From Robiginitomaculum sp. (GTDB lineage Bacteria; Pseudomonadota; Alphaproteobacteria; Caulobacterales; Maricaulaceae): DNA of 52,719 nucleotides. The position numbers were made by a program, and so were the translations under genes. Below, in pieces: positions 1-7,711 of the stretch; position 1 is the first letter of the stretch, and each line of letters opens with the position of its first letter. The notes beneath the pieces are model-generated. The model saw only the letters and a program-made list of their open reading frames with translations. It was not told where the DNA came from and did no database searches. Where the stretch lies: the NCBI GenBank assembly GCA_002733495.1, contig NVVV01000064.1, forward strand, positions 1-52,719, written 5' to 3'.

Positions 1-99
1 GACAGCTAAGTTAACGTTAGCACCTAACAGATTATTATCTTGTTCTAACCCATCGCCAGCGTTTACTTGTCGCGTAGTTCTTACAACAGTGTTATCAAC
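1..99. repeat. Terminal overlap, copy 1 (circular contig end)
   Basis: These 99 bases are identical to 52621-52719. The minus-strand tail fibre frame continues without a break from base 1 into base 52620, so this reads as the overlap of a circular assembly rather than a biological terminal repeat. A biological direct repeat of exactly 99 bp in the middle of a tail gene would be unusual, and 99 is a common assembler k-mer size (inference). A related but diverged 96-bp repeat follows inside the gene. Confidence 0.9.
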
Positions 100-465
100 T
101 GATAGGTTAACGTTAGCGTCTAGCGTGTTGTTATCCTGCTGTAGCCCATCGTTAGCGTTTATCTGACGTGGTGTTCTTACGACTGTATCGTTAACTGATA
201 TCGTTGGGTTATCTAATAGCAATGGATTGGTAACAGTAATCCCGTCACCCTCTGTAACGGACGGCTTTACATACTCCATTAAATCGCCCAGTTCATTAAC
301 GGCCATTATTGAACTAGCAATTTTTTCAGGTGGCGTATCAATTAGAAAATCAATAGACACAGGTATAATGGTGCCGTAAGCATATTCAATTATCGTGGTT
401 ATTATTTTTGCTTCTGGGTCATCATTTATAATTCCAGTTTCTTCATATAAAATTTCAATAGACAT
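1..465 (-). CDS. Tail fibre protein, N-terminal part (gene continues across the contig end to 49732)
   Basis: The ATG at 465 is preceded by an AGGAAC ribosome site. The frame stays open for 155 codons to base 1 and continues in phase at 52620, giving a protein of about 1117 residues ending at 49732. This part holds the virion-attachment end and the first two of three 32-residue repeats, each starting VVRT, with DGL, QDNN and ANVNL motifs. Such repeats are typical of trimeric fibre shafts. A TTG codon at 52512 is inside the gene and is not the start. It lies 10 bp after the small gene ending at 475 and belongs to the tail operon. Confidence 0.85.
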   Translation of the reverse strand, partial: MSIEILYEETGIINDDPEAKIITTIIEYAYGTIIPVSIDFLIDTPPEKIASSIMAVNELGDLMEYVKPSVTEGDGITVTNPLLLDNPTISVNDTVVRTPRQINANDGLQQDNNTLDANVNLSVDNTVVRTTRQVNAGDGLEQDNNLLGANVNLAV

Positions 466-474
466 ATAAAGTTC

Positions 475-927
475 CTATAATTTTGTTTTCTTTGAACTTG
501 TGCTGCTGAATTTAAACCCGCCTACATTTTTTGCGTTTTTCAATCTGCCTTCTTCGACCAGATCGGCAACCACTTCAAAAGTGCCAGATATTAGCGTTCC
601 AGTTTGTTCGTATAATTCGCCGTTATCTGTAGTCGCTTGTATCTCGTATGGAACAGATATTGAATCTTCTGAACCAATCGGCAATAGCGTTTCACCTATC
701 GCTTTTGTTATTGAGAATCCAATAACGCCATTAGCTGCATCTATTTTTGTAATCGGAAATTCAAAAAATAAATTAGACTCATCATGTTTTGCTTGTCCTA
801 ATAAATCCCATTGAGAAACATCTATGGGCTTTCTTGTTCCATCATCAGAAATATTTGTAAGGGTGAATCTATGTTGTGACGTGTCATTTCGTCTTATTGA
901 GATAGGTATTACTGCGGGTGTAATCAT
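475..927 (-). CDS. Putative baseplate/tail-appendage protein, 150 aa
   Basis: A 150-residue protein with an AGGAAT ribosome site before the ATG. It alternates short polar strands and ends in a lysine-rich tail, with no signal peptide or membrane segment. The pattern (an N-terminal isoleucine-rich strand, then a central extended beta region) resembles small Ig-like adaptor proteins encoded just before phage fibres, such as BppU N-terminal domains, but there is no decisive motif. Its place between the tail tip genes and the long fibre suggests it links the fibre to the tail or helps fibre folding. Function is inferred from position. A terminator at 952-978 separates it from the gene upstream. 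Confidence 0.55.
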   Translation of the reverse strand: MITPAVIPISIRRNDTSQHRFTLTNISDDGTRKPIDVSQWDLLGQAKHDESNLFFEFPITKIDAANGVIGFSITKAIGETLLPIGSEDSISVPYEIQATTDNGELYEQTGTLISGTFEVVADLVEEGRLKNAKNVGGFKFSSTSSKKTKL

Positions 928-951
928 TGTTAATTCCTAAATTACAGGCAT

Positions 952-978
952 AAAAAAGGCCGCTAAATTAGCGGCCTT
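952..978 (-). terminator. Rho-independent terminator (minus strand)
   Basis: An 8-bp stem AAGGCCGC/GCGGCCTT with a 7-base loop is followed on the minus strand by six T. It sits after the gene at 994-1593 and probably reduces fibre expression relative to the tail tip. The downstream flank TTTTTTATGCC recurs at other terminators in this genome. Confidence 0.9.
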
Positions 979-993
979 GGTTTTGTTATATTA

Positions 994-1593
994 TTAAACG
1001 TATCTTTCTTTGTACTTATGGGTTAATACAGCCTCTACTATCTCATCGTTGTTTGATTGGTGTTCTTTGAATGATTCTAAAGCAGGTGTAGGTACAGGTT
1101 CATAATTAGAAACGTAACCTTCATCAATGCAATCCCTGTAATAATTTCGTTGATGGTTTAGGTCTGTCCCTAAAAGAAACATTTTTTCAAGTTCTCTTAT
1201 AACCATCCAGTCTGTTTCTCTTAGCATGTGATGATCACTTGAATATCCTTCTGTGTTTTCAGAAGAAAGAATTACTACATTATGTAATGATTTTGATAAT
1301 TCTTGTGACTTGATAAAATCATCTGAAACAATAATATAAATTGCTGATTTAATATTAAGATCGGGTGATGATAAGTCGCCACCCCATTTTATAATATTAC
1401 TTTCACTTCCTGTTGATGGTAGGGGGTCTGAGTAATCAGAATGAATAGTGTTTAAATAGTTAGAGTGATGTTTCTGATATCTTAAACCGATATTTGCACA
1501 CTTATTCCTTTCGCCAATTATAACAATGTCACCATCAGGTATATCGAAATGAATAGGCGTTTCTTTTGAAAGCGTAGTTATTAAATTATTCAT
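994..1593 (-). CDS. Putative tail tip or fibre-associated protein, 199 aa
   Basis: The ATG at 1593 overlaps the stop codon of the J-like gene (TAATG) and has a strong GGAGGTG ribosome site. A longer frame starting 12 codons upstream would lie inside the J gene and is not needed. The C-terminal third (LRETDWMVIRELE, then a tyrosine-rich stretch) resembles the short C-terminal module of tail fibre assembly and XkdW-like phage proteins. The N-terminal part looks like a small alpha/beta domain. Coupled translation after the J-like protein suggests a role in tail tip or fibre assembly. The family assignment is tentative. Confidence 0.55.
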   Translation of the reverse strand: MNNLITTLSKETPIHFDIPDGDIVIIGERNKCANIGLRYQKHHSNYLNTIHSDYSDPLPSTGSESNIIKWGGDLSSPDLNIKSAIYIIVSDDFIKSQELSKSLHNVVILSSENTEGYSSDHHMLRETDWMVIRELEKMFLLGTDLNHQRNYYRDCIDEGYVSNYEPVPTPALESFKEHQSNNDEIVEAVLTHKYKERYV

Positions 1594-4500
1594 TACACCT
1601 CCGACGATACTGTTACTGTTGCTGTACAATCAGTGTCTGACTGTACAGTGTTTCCATACTGACAACAGGTAAATACTTGTATATCAATTTTTTCGTATTG
1701 ACCTTCAAATCTAGTGGGGCATGTTGAATCAGAAAATGAACCTATTTTAACTTTATATGATTCTACTCTCGCGCCACTACTACTAGAAAACCTAGTGATG
1801 ACTATTTCCCATTCACCTATCCAACCAGCTGCTAAATTACCTCTATACGTCCCTGTTCCTAATCGTCCGTAATATATATTGTGTAGAGTATCGTGAGAAA
1901 GTAATGTTTTAGCACCACTAACAGAGACGCCCCATACATATACTCTAGTTTGGAAGTATGTTTGAATTCGGTCATAGTTAGAGCAGCTGCAGTCATCGCC
2001 ACGACCAGCAAGACTCGTATCAATATCAATATCCATATCAACATTAAAGTAATAGTCATATGATCTATTAAAGTTAATAGCGACTTGTTGATCTATACCA
2101 GCGACAGGATATATATCAAAACCTGAATCATGATAATTAGCAGAACACATTGGAAATCTACCAACGTTTGTAAAACCACTGGTAGCGGATAGTGCTGCAC
2201 TTCCTGATGTTTGCGCATAGCACACGTAACGTGGCTGAGCACCCGTATCTGCAACTGTTGGGATTACAATATCTGTACCGGCAACAATAATAGAACCCTC
2301 AATAAAAGAGCCGTAAATATATGAACTTTCAACAGTTCCACGTACAGTAATGTTACTAAATTCAGCAAATCCGCCTGATGTCATTCTGTAACCAGCACCA
2401 GCCAAGCCAGGAACGTAATTAGTACTAACAACTTCGCCTGTTATAAATGCGTCCGTGGCTGTCATCGCACCGTTATTATCAACTATAAAAGGTGCATTAT
2501 GCGCTTGGTCTTCGCTTATTCCACTCCAAAATCGAATTCCATCAACACCTGTACCAGTGCCATCGTCAACGCCGTTCATACCTGCAATCGTTGAATCTGG
2601 AGTGATTGTATACTCTAAAAATTGAACAGATTTGCTTGCGCCAAATAAATTATTTACAGTTGTATTTACATAAATCAATTCGTTATCTATTGAGCGATTA
2701 AAAATGTGAAGCCCACCATCTATAATCATACTTAAACTATCCGGTAGCCCCTCTAAGCTGCTTTCAAATTGCATTTGACTCTGTGATGGATTGCCAAAAT
2801 TAAGAAATGTAGTTAGTTCTGTAATAATATTATTGTATACCGAATAACTGCTTAATGAACCAATGCCATATACTGTAGAAAATCCAACATATGTAACATT
2901 CGGACTTGGTGTATGAGATCCTGATGTGAGGTTTTTTGTTGTTCCTATAATCGGATATGGGTCCGGTGTGTTACCTGCAGTTATTGTAGTGGCGCTAGAA
3001 ATTGTATTGCCTTGGATCGTGTCAAATTCAAGTGAATCACCAACAATAGATCTAACCTGAATATTATCAGAGGTAAGGCTATCAATTACAGCGTTCTTAA
3101 TTAACACGCGCCCATCTTCTTCAACTGAGAATACCGCTTGGTTAACGTTGTTTTGTAATTCAGTCCAGTACGTTGTATTAGTTGGAAGGTTGCCTGTAGT
3201 TGTTGTCTTTGCCTCAAACAATCCAGTAACGGCATTAGCAATAGCTTCACCATAGACATAAAAATCAAACGTAGAACCTGTAGGTTTACTTGAAAATGTA
3301 TTGCCTGCTGTTGGTAATACCCATCTGTCCACGTCTTGTCTTGATAAGTCATATTCAACTGAATCAATAACAGCAGTTAAAACATCAGGTAGAATTGTTC
3401 CTGTGGATGAATCAATAATCATTAACTGTAAATTACCAGAACCATTATCAATAACATTTCTTATTGTTGACGTGTGAAAACTATTATCTGTGATAGAACC
3501 GTATGGTGATAGAGCGTTATAACCAATACTTGATCCTGATTGCCCCGTTGTAATAACACCAGAACAATAAACAGTACCTTTTGATAAAACCTTATCACCA
3601 GTTAAGTACGTTTTATTATTATCATAAAAAGGTCTGCCACCTGCGCCCATTAAGATGTTTTCAGCAGCCATTAATATCGTGGTGTCTTTGGTTGCCTCAT
3701 CAGCATAGATACCGATACCGGCAACGTACTCACCTGATGCAGATTTGAATACCTGCTCTGGCCCTGTTGCGCCGTCTGGGTTTCGTATTTCTTCAAACCT
3801 AGGATCAATAGGCAATAGATCGCCAATGTTATTAGGTGTTGCTGTTATTTCTGCGGATGGTTTTAAATCATCATTACCAAATACATCAACATGTGCAAAC
3901 CTAATATAATGCGGAACACTGTCAGACCATAAATGACTGAATATAGTGCCTACTTGTTCAGTTAAAAAGTTAGCATCGCTAGGTGTGAAATCCTTAGTCA
4001 AAGAGGTATAGAACCTTGTTGCTCTATAATCTGATTCTGGTACTGCATCCCAAGTTATAATTGTATTGCTTAACTCAGTAGATTCTAATACACCCTCTGG
4101 TTCTGAACATTGATTATTAGTTGCGGTGAAAATTGAGCCTGTATCTAACTGTGACTTAGTTCCATCAAGCGCAACGATATAAACATTTGCAGTTATAACT
4201 CTGACTCTGCCTACGTTCTGTTCGAATGTGTAAGTGTATTCATTAGATGCAGCCTGAAATGAATCTATTAGCGTTGATCCGTCTAAAATATCAATTTGAT
4301 AATTTGAAAAATAATCTCTTACCAACGGGTTAGTAGGCGAGCTTGGATCTGCATCAGGTGGTAAAGAAACAGATTCTTCAAGCATGTTATCCCAAGTCCA
4401 TAGTGCATCTTTAGTTGTATAAATACAGCCTAACCCTGTAACCGGCGGGAACGTTCCTAACTGGCTTACAACCTTACCTAGTAACTCTGTCCAATTACTT

Positions 4501-6206
4501 GAACCATATAAATTAGAGTTTGTTCTAACTCTAAAATCGTATGTATCGGGATATAGATTAGGCAGTTTCCACTCTGTTGCTGATGTACGGCCTAGAGTTG
4601 TCCACGCAGCACTAGATTGTGTTTTAAATTCAACATCGAATTGACTGTCTGTTTCATACCAAGTTCGTGACCATGACAGCGTACAAGAACCGGTAGTAAT
4701 CAAATCGTGCAATGTAAAAACTAGGTTAGTCGGGGGTGATACTATCACCGGCTTAATTGGTTTAGCTCCGCCACCGCCACCGTTGCTTGTTCCGGTGTAA
4801 ACTTCTGTTGAATATTCAACGCAGCTCAGTGTAGCGATATTCATCTTTTCAGAGTTAACTGATTTCTTAATACTTGTTACGCGAAATTCTTTTTTATCCC
4901 AATTCAGATTTTCATCTGTAACGGTAATAACTTCGAATATTTTTACGTTATTCACTAATAAATCACAGTCGAACTCTACTTGTTTTTGGAATTTGTTTTT
5001 TAGTAGTGTTCTGTTTGCAAATAACTTAACTGAGCTGTTTGAATCATTGACGCTTGATCCTGCATATCTAGTCATAGGCATAGACAGGGTTTCAGTTTCT
5101 ATGCGCCCATCTTCGATTACAGTTGGATCTGCAGTAACATTCTCTGGCAGTGTGTATGTGTCTTGTTCGTCATTTAGCTCTGTGTTCTTAAACTCAACTT
5201 CAACTACGTTTGAATAGTTAGATGATGATTGCTCTATGATTCCAAACGTGCCGTTGATGATGTTATCAGGGCCGAAGTCGTGTGATACCATTTCGATATC
5301 TTCGTACTTAACTTTAATGAAACCATTCTCTACAAATACGGTTAGGCCGCCTGATTTGCATATTGCATCAATAGCGTTGTTGAAGCTGCTTGAGTTATCA
5401 ATCTGACCGTCTATTTTAATATTTAGCGAGTCGGTCCAGTTGGCCGCTGCAATGAATGAATCAAGATCTATATACTCATAACTTAATGACATCCCGAAAT
5501 ATGTATCGGTCAAATAATCCAACAAAGCCAGCGCAGGATTTCGCCCGCACTGCCTATTAATTGGAGGGACAGAACTATTTGAATGGTAAAATTCTTTTTC
5601 ACCAATAGAGTGAAATCGAGGGTCATATACAGGAAGGCCATCAACAAGCAAGTTCATTTTAAATGAGTCGGATGTTATTCTAATGCCGTCTTGATCTGTG
5701 ATACGTTTTGATTTTACAGCGACAGCACAAACCCTATCGCCTCTCATATTTGAGTTCCATTCGCCATCGCCAAATTCAATAGCTAGACCTAGTGGAATTC
5801 CTGTATCTAAGCCAGCACGAACTTGGATTTCACATTGCTTTTCGAAACCATTTGTTAATCCCTCTTCTGAAAACCTTAACTGACCTGTTCCGCCTGTCGG
5901 TGTTTCTCTGTAGCTTGCTGGAACTGCAAGAACTGCTACATCATCAATATAAACTTGTATTACGTTTGTTACGCCAACACCGCAAGCAAATACATTAACT
6001 AAAACCTCTGAGTTGTTGTTATCAACATTATTCCATACGGGAACCGCGCCGGTGACGCACGTACCATATACAGGGTTTCTACTGGCTGATGTGCCACTCT
6101 TGTTGATGGTAGCGCCGTTATCTTCTGGTTCGTCTGGTGCTAATAATTGAGTTACCGCGAACGATACTGCAGCACTGATAATTGCATATATAACTACGTC
6201 AGGCAT
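1593..6206 (-). CDS. J: Tail tip / host specificity protein (lambda J-like), 1537 aa
   Basis: A very large tail protein following the DUF1833/2163-like and DUF6950-like genes, the usual order for the central tail tip protein of lambda-type siphoviruses. The first ~480 residues form the tail hub. After a poly-glycine hinge near residue 478 come fibronectin type III-like modules (strands with SWSRTWYE and YPDTYDFRVR). A middle region (SVEEDGRVLIKNAVIDSLTSD) resembles the DUF1983/tail-needle segment. The last ~250 residues, rich in Cys and Tyr, are the likely receptor-contacting end. The start ATG at 6206 lies 13 bp inside the preceding gene, implying coupled translation. It acts in adsorption and DNA injection. 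Confidence 0.88.
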   Translation of the reverse strand: MPDVVIYAIISAAVSFAVTQLLAPDEPEDNGATINKSGTSASRNPVYGTCVTGAVPVWNNVDNNNSEVLVNVFACGVGVTNVIQVYIDDVAVLAVPASYRETPTGGTGQLRFSEEGLTNGFEKQCEIQVRAGLDTGIPLGLAIEFGDGEWNSNMRGDRVCAVAVKSKRITDQDGIRITSDSFKMNLLVDGLPVYDPRFHSIGEKEFYHSNSSVPPINRQCGRNPALALLDYLTDTYFGMSLSYEYIDLDSFIAAANWTDSLNIKIDGQIDNSSSFNNAIDAICKSGGLTVFVENGFIKVKYEDIEMVSHDFGPDNIINGTFGIIEQSSSNYSNVVEVEFKNTELNDEQDTYTLPENVTADPTVIEDGRIETETLSMPMTRYAGSSVNDSNSSVKLFANRTLLKNKFQKQVEFDCDLLVNNVKIFEVITVTDENLNWDKKEFRVTSIKKSVNSEKMNIATLSCVEYSTEVYTGTSNGGGGGAKPIKPVIVSPPTNLVFTLHDLITTGSCTLSWSRTWYETDSQFDVEFKTQSSAAWTTLGRTSATEWKLPNLYPDTYDFRVRTNSNLYGSSNWTELLGKVVSQLGTFPPVTGLGCIYTTKDALWTWDNMLEESVSLPPDADPSSPTNPLVRDYFSNYQIDILDGSTLIDSFQAASNEYTYTFEQNVGRVRVITANVYIVALDGTKSQLDTGSIFTATNNQCSEPEGVLESTELSNTIITWDAVPESDYRATRFYTSLTKDFTPSDANFLTEQVGTIFSHLWSDSVPHYIRFAHVDVFGNDDLKPSAEITATPNNIGDLLPIDPRFEEIRNPDGATGPEQVFKSASGEYVAGIGIYADEATKDTTILMAAENILMGAGGRPFYDNNKTYLTGDKVLSKGTVYCSGVITTGQSGSSIGYNALSPYGSITDNSFHTSTIRNVIDNGSGNLQLMIIDSSTGTILPDVLTAVIDSVEYDLSRQDVDRWVLPTAGNTFSSKPTGSTFDFYVYGEAIANAVTGLFEAKTTTTGNLPTNTTYWTELQNNVNQAVFSVEEDGRVLIKNAVIDSLTSDNIQVRSIVGDSLEFDTIQGNTISSATTITAGNTPDPYPIIGTTKNLTSGSHTPSPNVTYVGFSTVYGIGSLSSYSVYNNIITELTTFLNFGNPSQSQMQFESSLEGLPDSLSMIIDGGLHIFNRSIDNELIYVNTTVNNLFGASKSVQFLEYTITPDSTIAGMNGVDDGTGTGVDGIRFWSGISEDQAHNAPFIVDNNGAMTATDAFITGEVVSTNYVPGLAGAGYRMTSGGFAEFSNITVRGTVESSYIYGSFIEGSIIVAGTDIVIPTVADTGAQPRYVCYAQTSGSAALSATSGFTNVGRFPMCSANYHDSGFDIYPVAGIDQQVAINFNRSYDYYFNVDMDIDIDTSLAGRGDDCSCSNYDRIQTYFQTRVYVWGVSVSGAKTLLSHDTLHNIYYGRLGTGTYRGNLAAGWIGEWEIVITRFSSSSGARVESYKVKIGSFSDSTCPTRFEGQYEKIDIQVFTCCQYGNTVQSDTDCTATVTVSSEV

Positions 6207-6589
6207 GTGTCTTTCCTGTATGTTGTTTTGTTCATAAAGTGTTTAGTATCAATCAGCGTATAAACATCATTTGTCATCCCAAGTGTCTTTTCACCTAGGC
6301 AGATACTTGTATGCAACCCACTTACGAATACATCGCCAAACGATGCGAACGCTGCAGGTATCTCTGTGTAGCTTTCGCTTTGCTCAATGAATTCACTTAT
6401 CGATGAGTAACCAAGTTCTTTCTTTGCTACGCGAGCGCCACCAATTGCCGTTGTGTAACGGCCCTTGATGATCTCGTACATTTCAGGTTCATGTACTTCT
6501 AGAAATATAAGGCTGCAGCAGCAACTGCCGTATTCATGCGTCTTGCCTCTGTATTTAGATAGCGTTTTAATTATTTTTGATTTGTTCAT
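6194..6589 (-). CDS. DUF6950-like tail tip assembly protein, 131 aa
   Basis: The sequence keeps the plan of the DUF6950/NlpC-P60-related phage family: an early cysteine cluster (GSCCCSL), then a GRYTTAIGGA-type motif, a glycine/aspartate turn before GDVFVSG, and a C-terminal lysine/arginine end. In other phages this gene lies just before the J-type protein, as here. The ATG at 6589 overlaps the stop of the upstream gene (TAATG) with GGAAA as ribosome site; the in-frame TTG at 6601 is a poorer choice. The likely role is tail tip assembly. Peptidoglycan cleavage is possible but the triad cannot be confirmed by eye. Confidence 0.7.
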   Translation of the reverse strand: MNKSKIIKTLSKYRGKTHEYGSCCCSLIFLEVHEPEMYEIIKGRYTTAIGGARVAKKELGYSSISEFIEQSESYTEIPAAFASFGDVFVSGLHTSICLGEKTLGMTNDVYTLIDTKHFMNKTTYRKDTCLT

Positions 6590-7119
6590 TACGATTTCCA
6601 AATTTCTTCTTGTGCAATTGACGCTACATATTTAAAGAAATCATCACCGGCATGACGGGCTTTGTGTGAGCTTTGGCTTGTTCTGCATAAGTCAGGCACT
6701 TTGTCTAGGTTGCCGAATACTGAGCGTGTGCCGATATTAATACTCATCGTTCCTGACTCGTAATCGATTTCTGTATTTGGCGTGTCGCACGTACCACGAT
6801 GAAAATATGCGGCGGTGCCATCTGGTACTATGTTTGTATTCGCCGGAAGTTGAGCAATTGAAATATCAATAGGGGCATTTAAGAAACCGCCGTTATCAAT
6901 TTCAATTCGATACGCTGGATCGATTCCGCTCAAAGAAAGAGTGGTCCCTATCGATGTTAACTCTGCCATGTTTTCGATATCTTCGAAATTAAGCAGGTCG
7001 CCAACGGCTGAATAGTTATTGCCGTTATATAAAACGTCAAAACTGTTTGATGTAAGCCGGTGTACTGTGCCTGCGGGTGCTTTTGTTAGGTCCAGTGAAA
7101 GCAATACGATATCTATCAT
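6589..7119 (-). CDS. Minor tail protein, DUF2163/DUF1833-like, 176 aa
   Basis: The N-terminal half has the beta-rich plan of DUF2163/DUF1833 tail tip proteins, including SIGTTLSLSGIDP, where related proteins have a TLTLSGVD motif. The C-terminal end (DLCRTSQSSHKARHAGDDFF) matches their cysteine/glutamine-rich end. The ATG directly follows the TAG stop of the upstream gene and has a GGAGGC ribosome site. Position between the distal tail-like protein and the DUF6950-like protein supports a part in building the tail tip. The exact family is uncertain. Confidence 0.7.
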   Translation of the reverse strand: MIDIVLLSLDLTKAPAGTVHRLTSNSFDVLYNGNNYSAVGDLLNFEDIENMAELTSIGTTLSLSGIDPAYRIEIDNGGFLNAPIDISIAQLPANTNIVPDGTAAYFHRGTCDTPNTEIDYESGTMSINIGTRSVFGNLDKVPDLCRTSQSSHKARHAGDDFFKYVASIAQEEIWKS

Positions 7120-7695
7120 CTATAACGCCTCCTTGAAAGAAAGGGTCACTGTTACCATGTGGCCGGTTCCAAAATCAATTGTCTGCATATCTTCATCAAG
7201 ACGAATATTCATAACCGGATTAAGCACTTCAATTTCTGAGTTTATTAACTGTGCTTGCCTAAGTGGAGGGAAAAACGTCATAGTGCCACCGCCTGTAACA
7301 TCGTTTTCAACCACGTATGTTTTATCGTCATTTAAAAACGTTACAACTGAACCTGCATCTATATTCCCGCTAAATGCAGATAGCGTTACGGCTGTTTGCC
7401 CAATGCCTGCAGCTATTGTTATTGTTGGATTTGAAAAAACTGTGTCTGATTTGAAATGCAATGGTAAATCTAATGTGATTGGTTCGCTTCTTCCCTTACA
7501 TTTTATGATGAATGCTTGCCATGCTTTTTGATTTTTCAACCCGTATAGGCTTACGTCCAATGAACCTTCTAGCCGGTGCAAGTTACGATGCTTTGATTTC
7601 TCTTTAAGGTTTAGTGATTCAGTTGTGAAGGTAGGTATGTTGTGCGTCACTGATACGTTGGTAATCATTGCACCGGATGGAAATTCGATAGCCAT
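7120..7695 (-). CDS. Putative distal tail / minor tail protein, 191 aa
   Basis: A beta-rich protein of 191 residues directly after the tape measure gene, where siphoviruses encode the distal tail protein or a gpM/gpL-like minor tail protein. It has a central VTLSAFSGNIDAGSVVTF segment and a conserved-looking C-terminal strand (MVTVTLSFKEAL). No signal peptide or membrane segment. It likely connects the tail tube end to the tip complex. Assignment rests mainly on gene order. Confidence 0.65.
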   Translation of the reverse strand: MAIEFPSGAMITNVSVTHNIPTFTTESLNLKEKSKHRNLHRLEGSLDVSLYGLKNQKAWQAFIIKCKGRSEPITLDLPLHFKSDTVFSNPTITIAAGIGQTAVTLSAFSGNIDAGSVVTFLNDDKTYVVENDVTGGGTMTFFPPLRQAQLINSEIEVLNPVMNIRLDEDMQTIDFGTGHMVTVTLSFKEAL

Positions 7696-7711
7696 TGATT
7701 AGTCTCCTTGG

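Noticed and set aside
1-99. True direct terminal repeat of the virion DNA
   Set aside because: It lies inside a reading frame that is continuous over the join, and has the length of a common assembler overlap.
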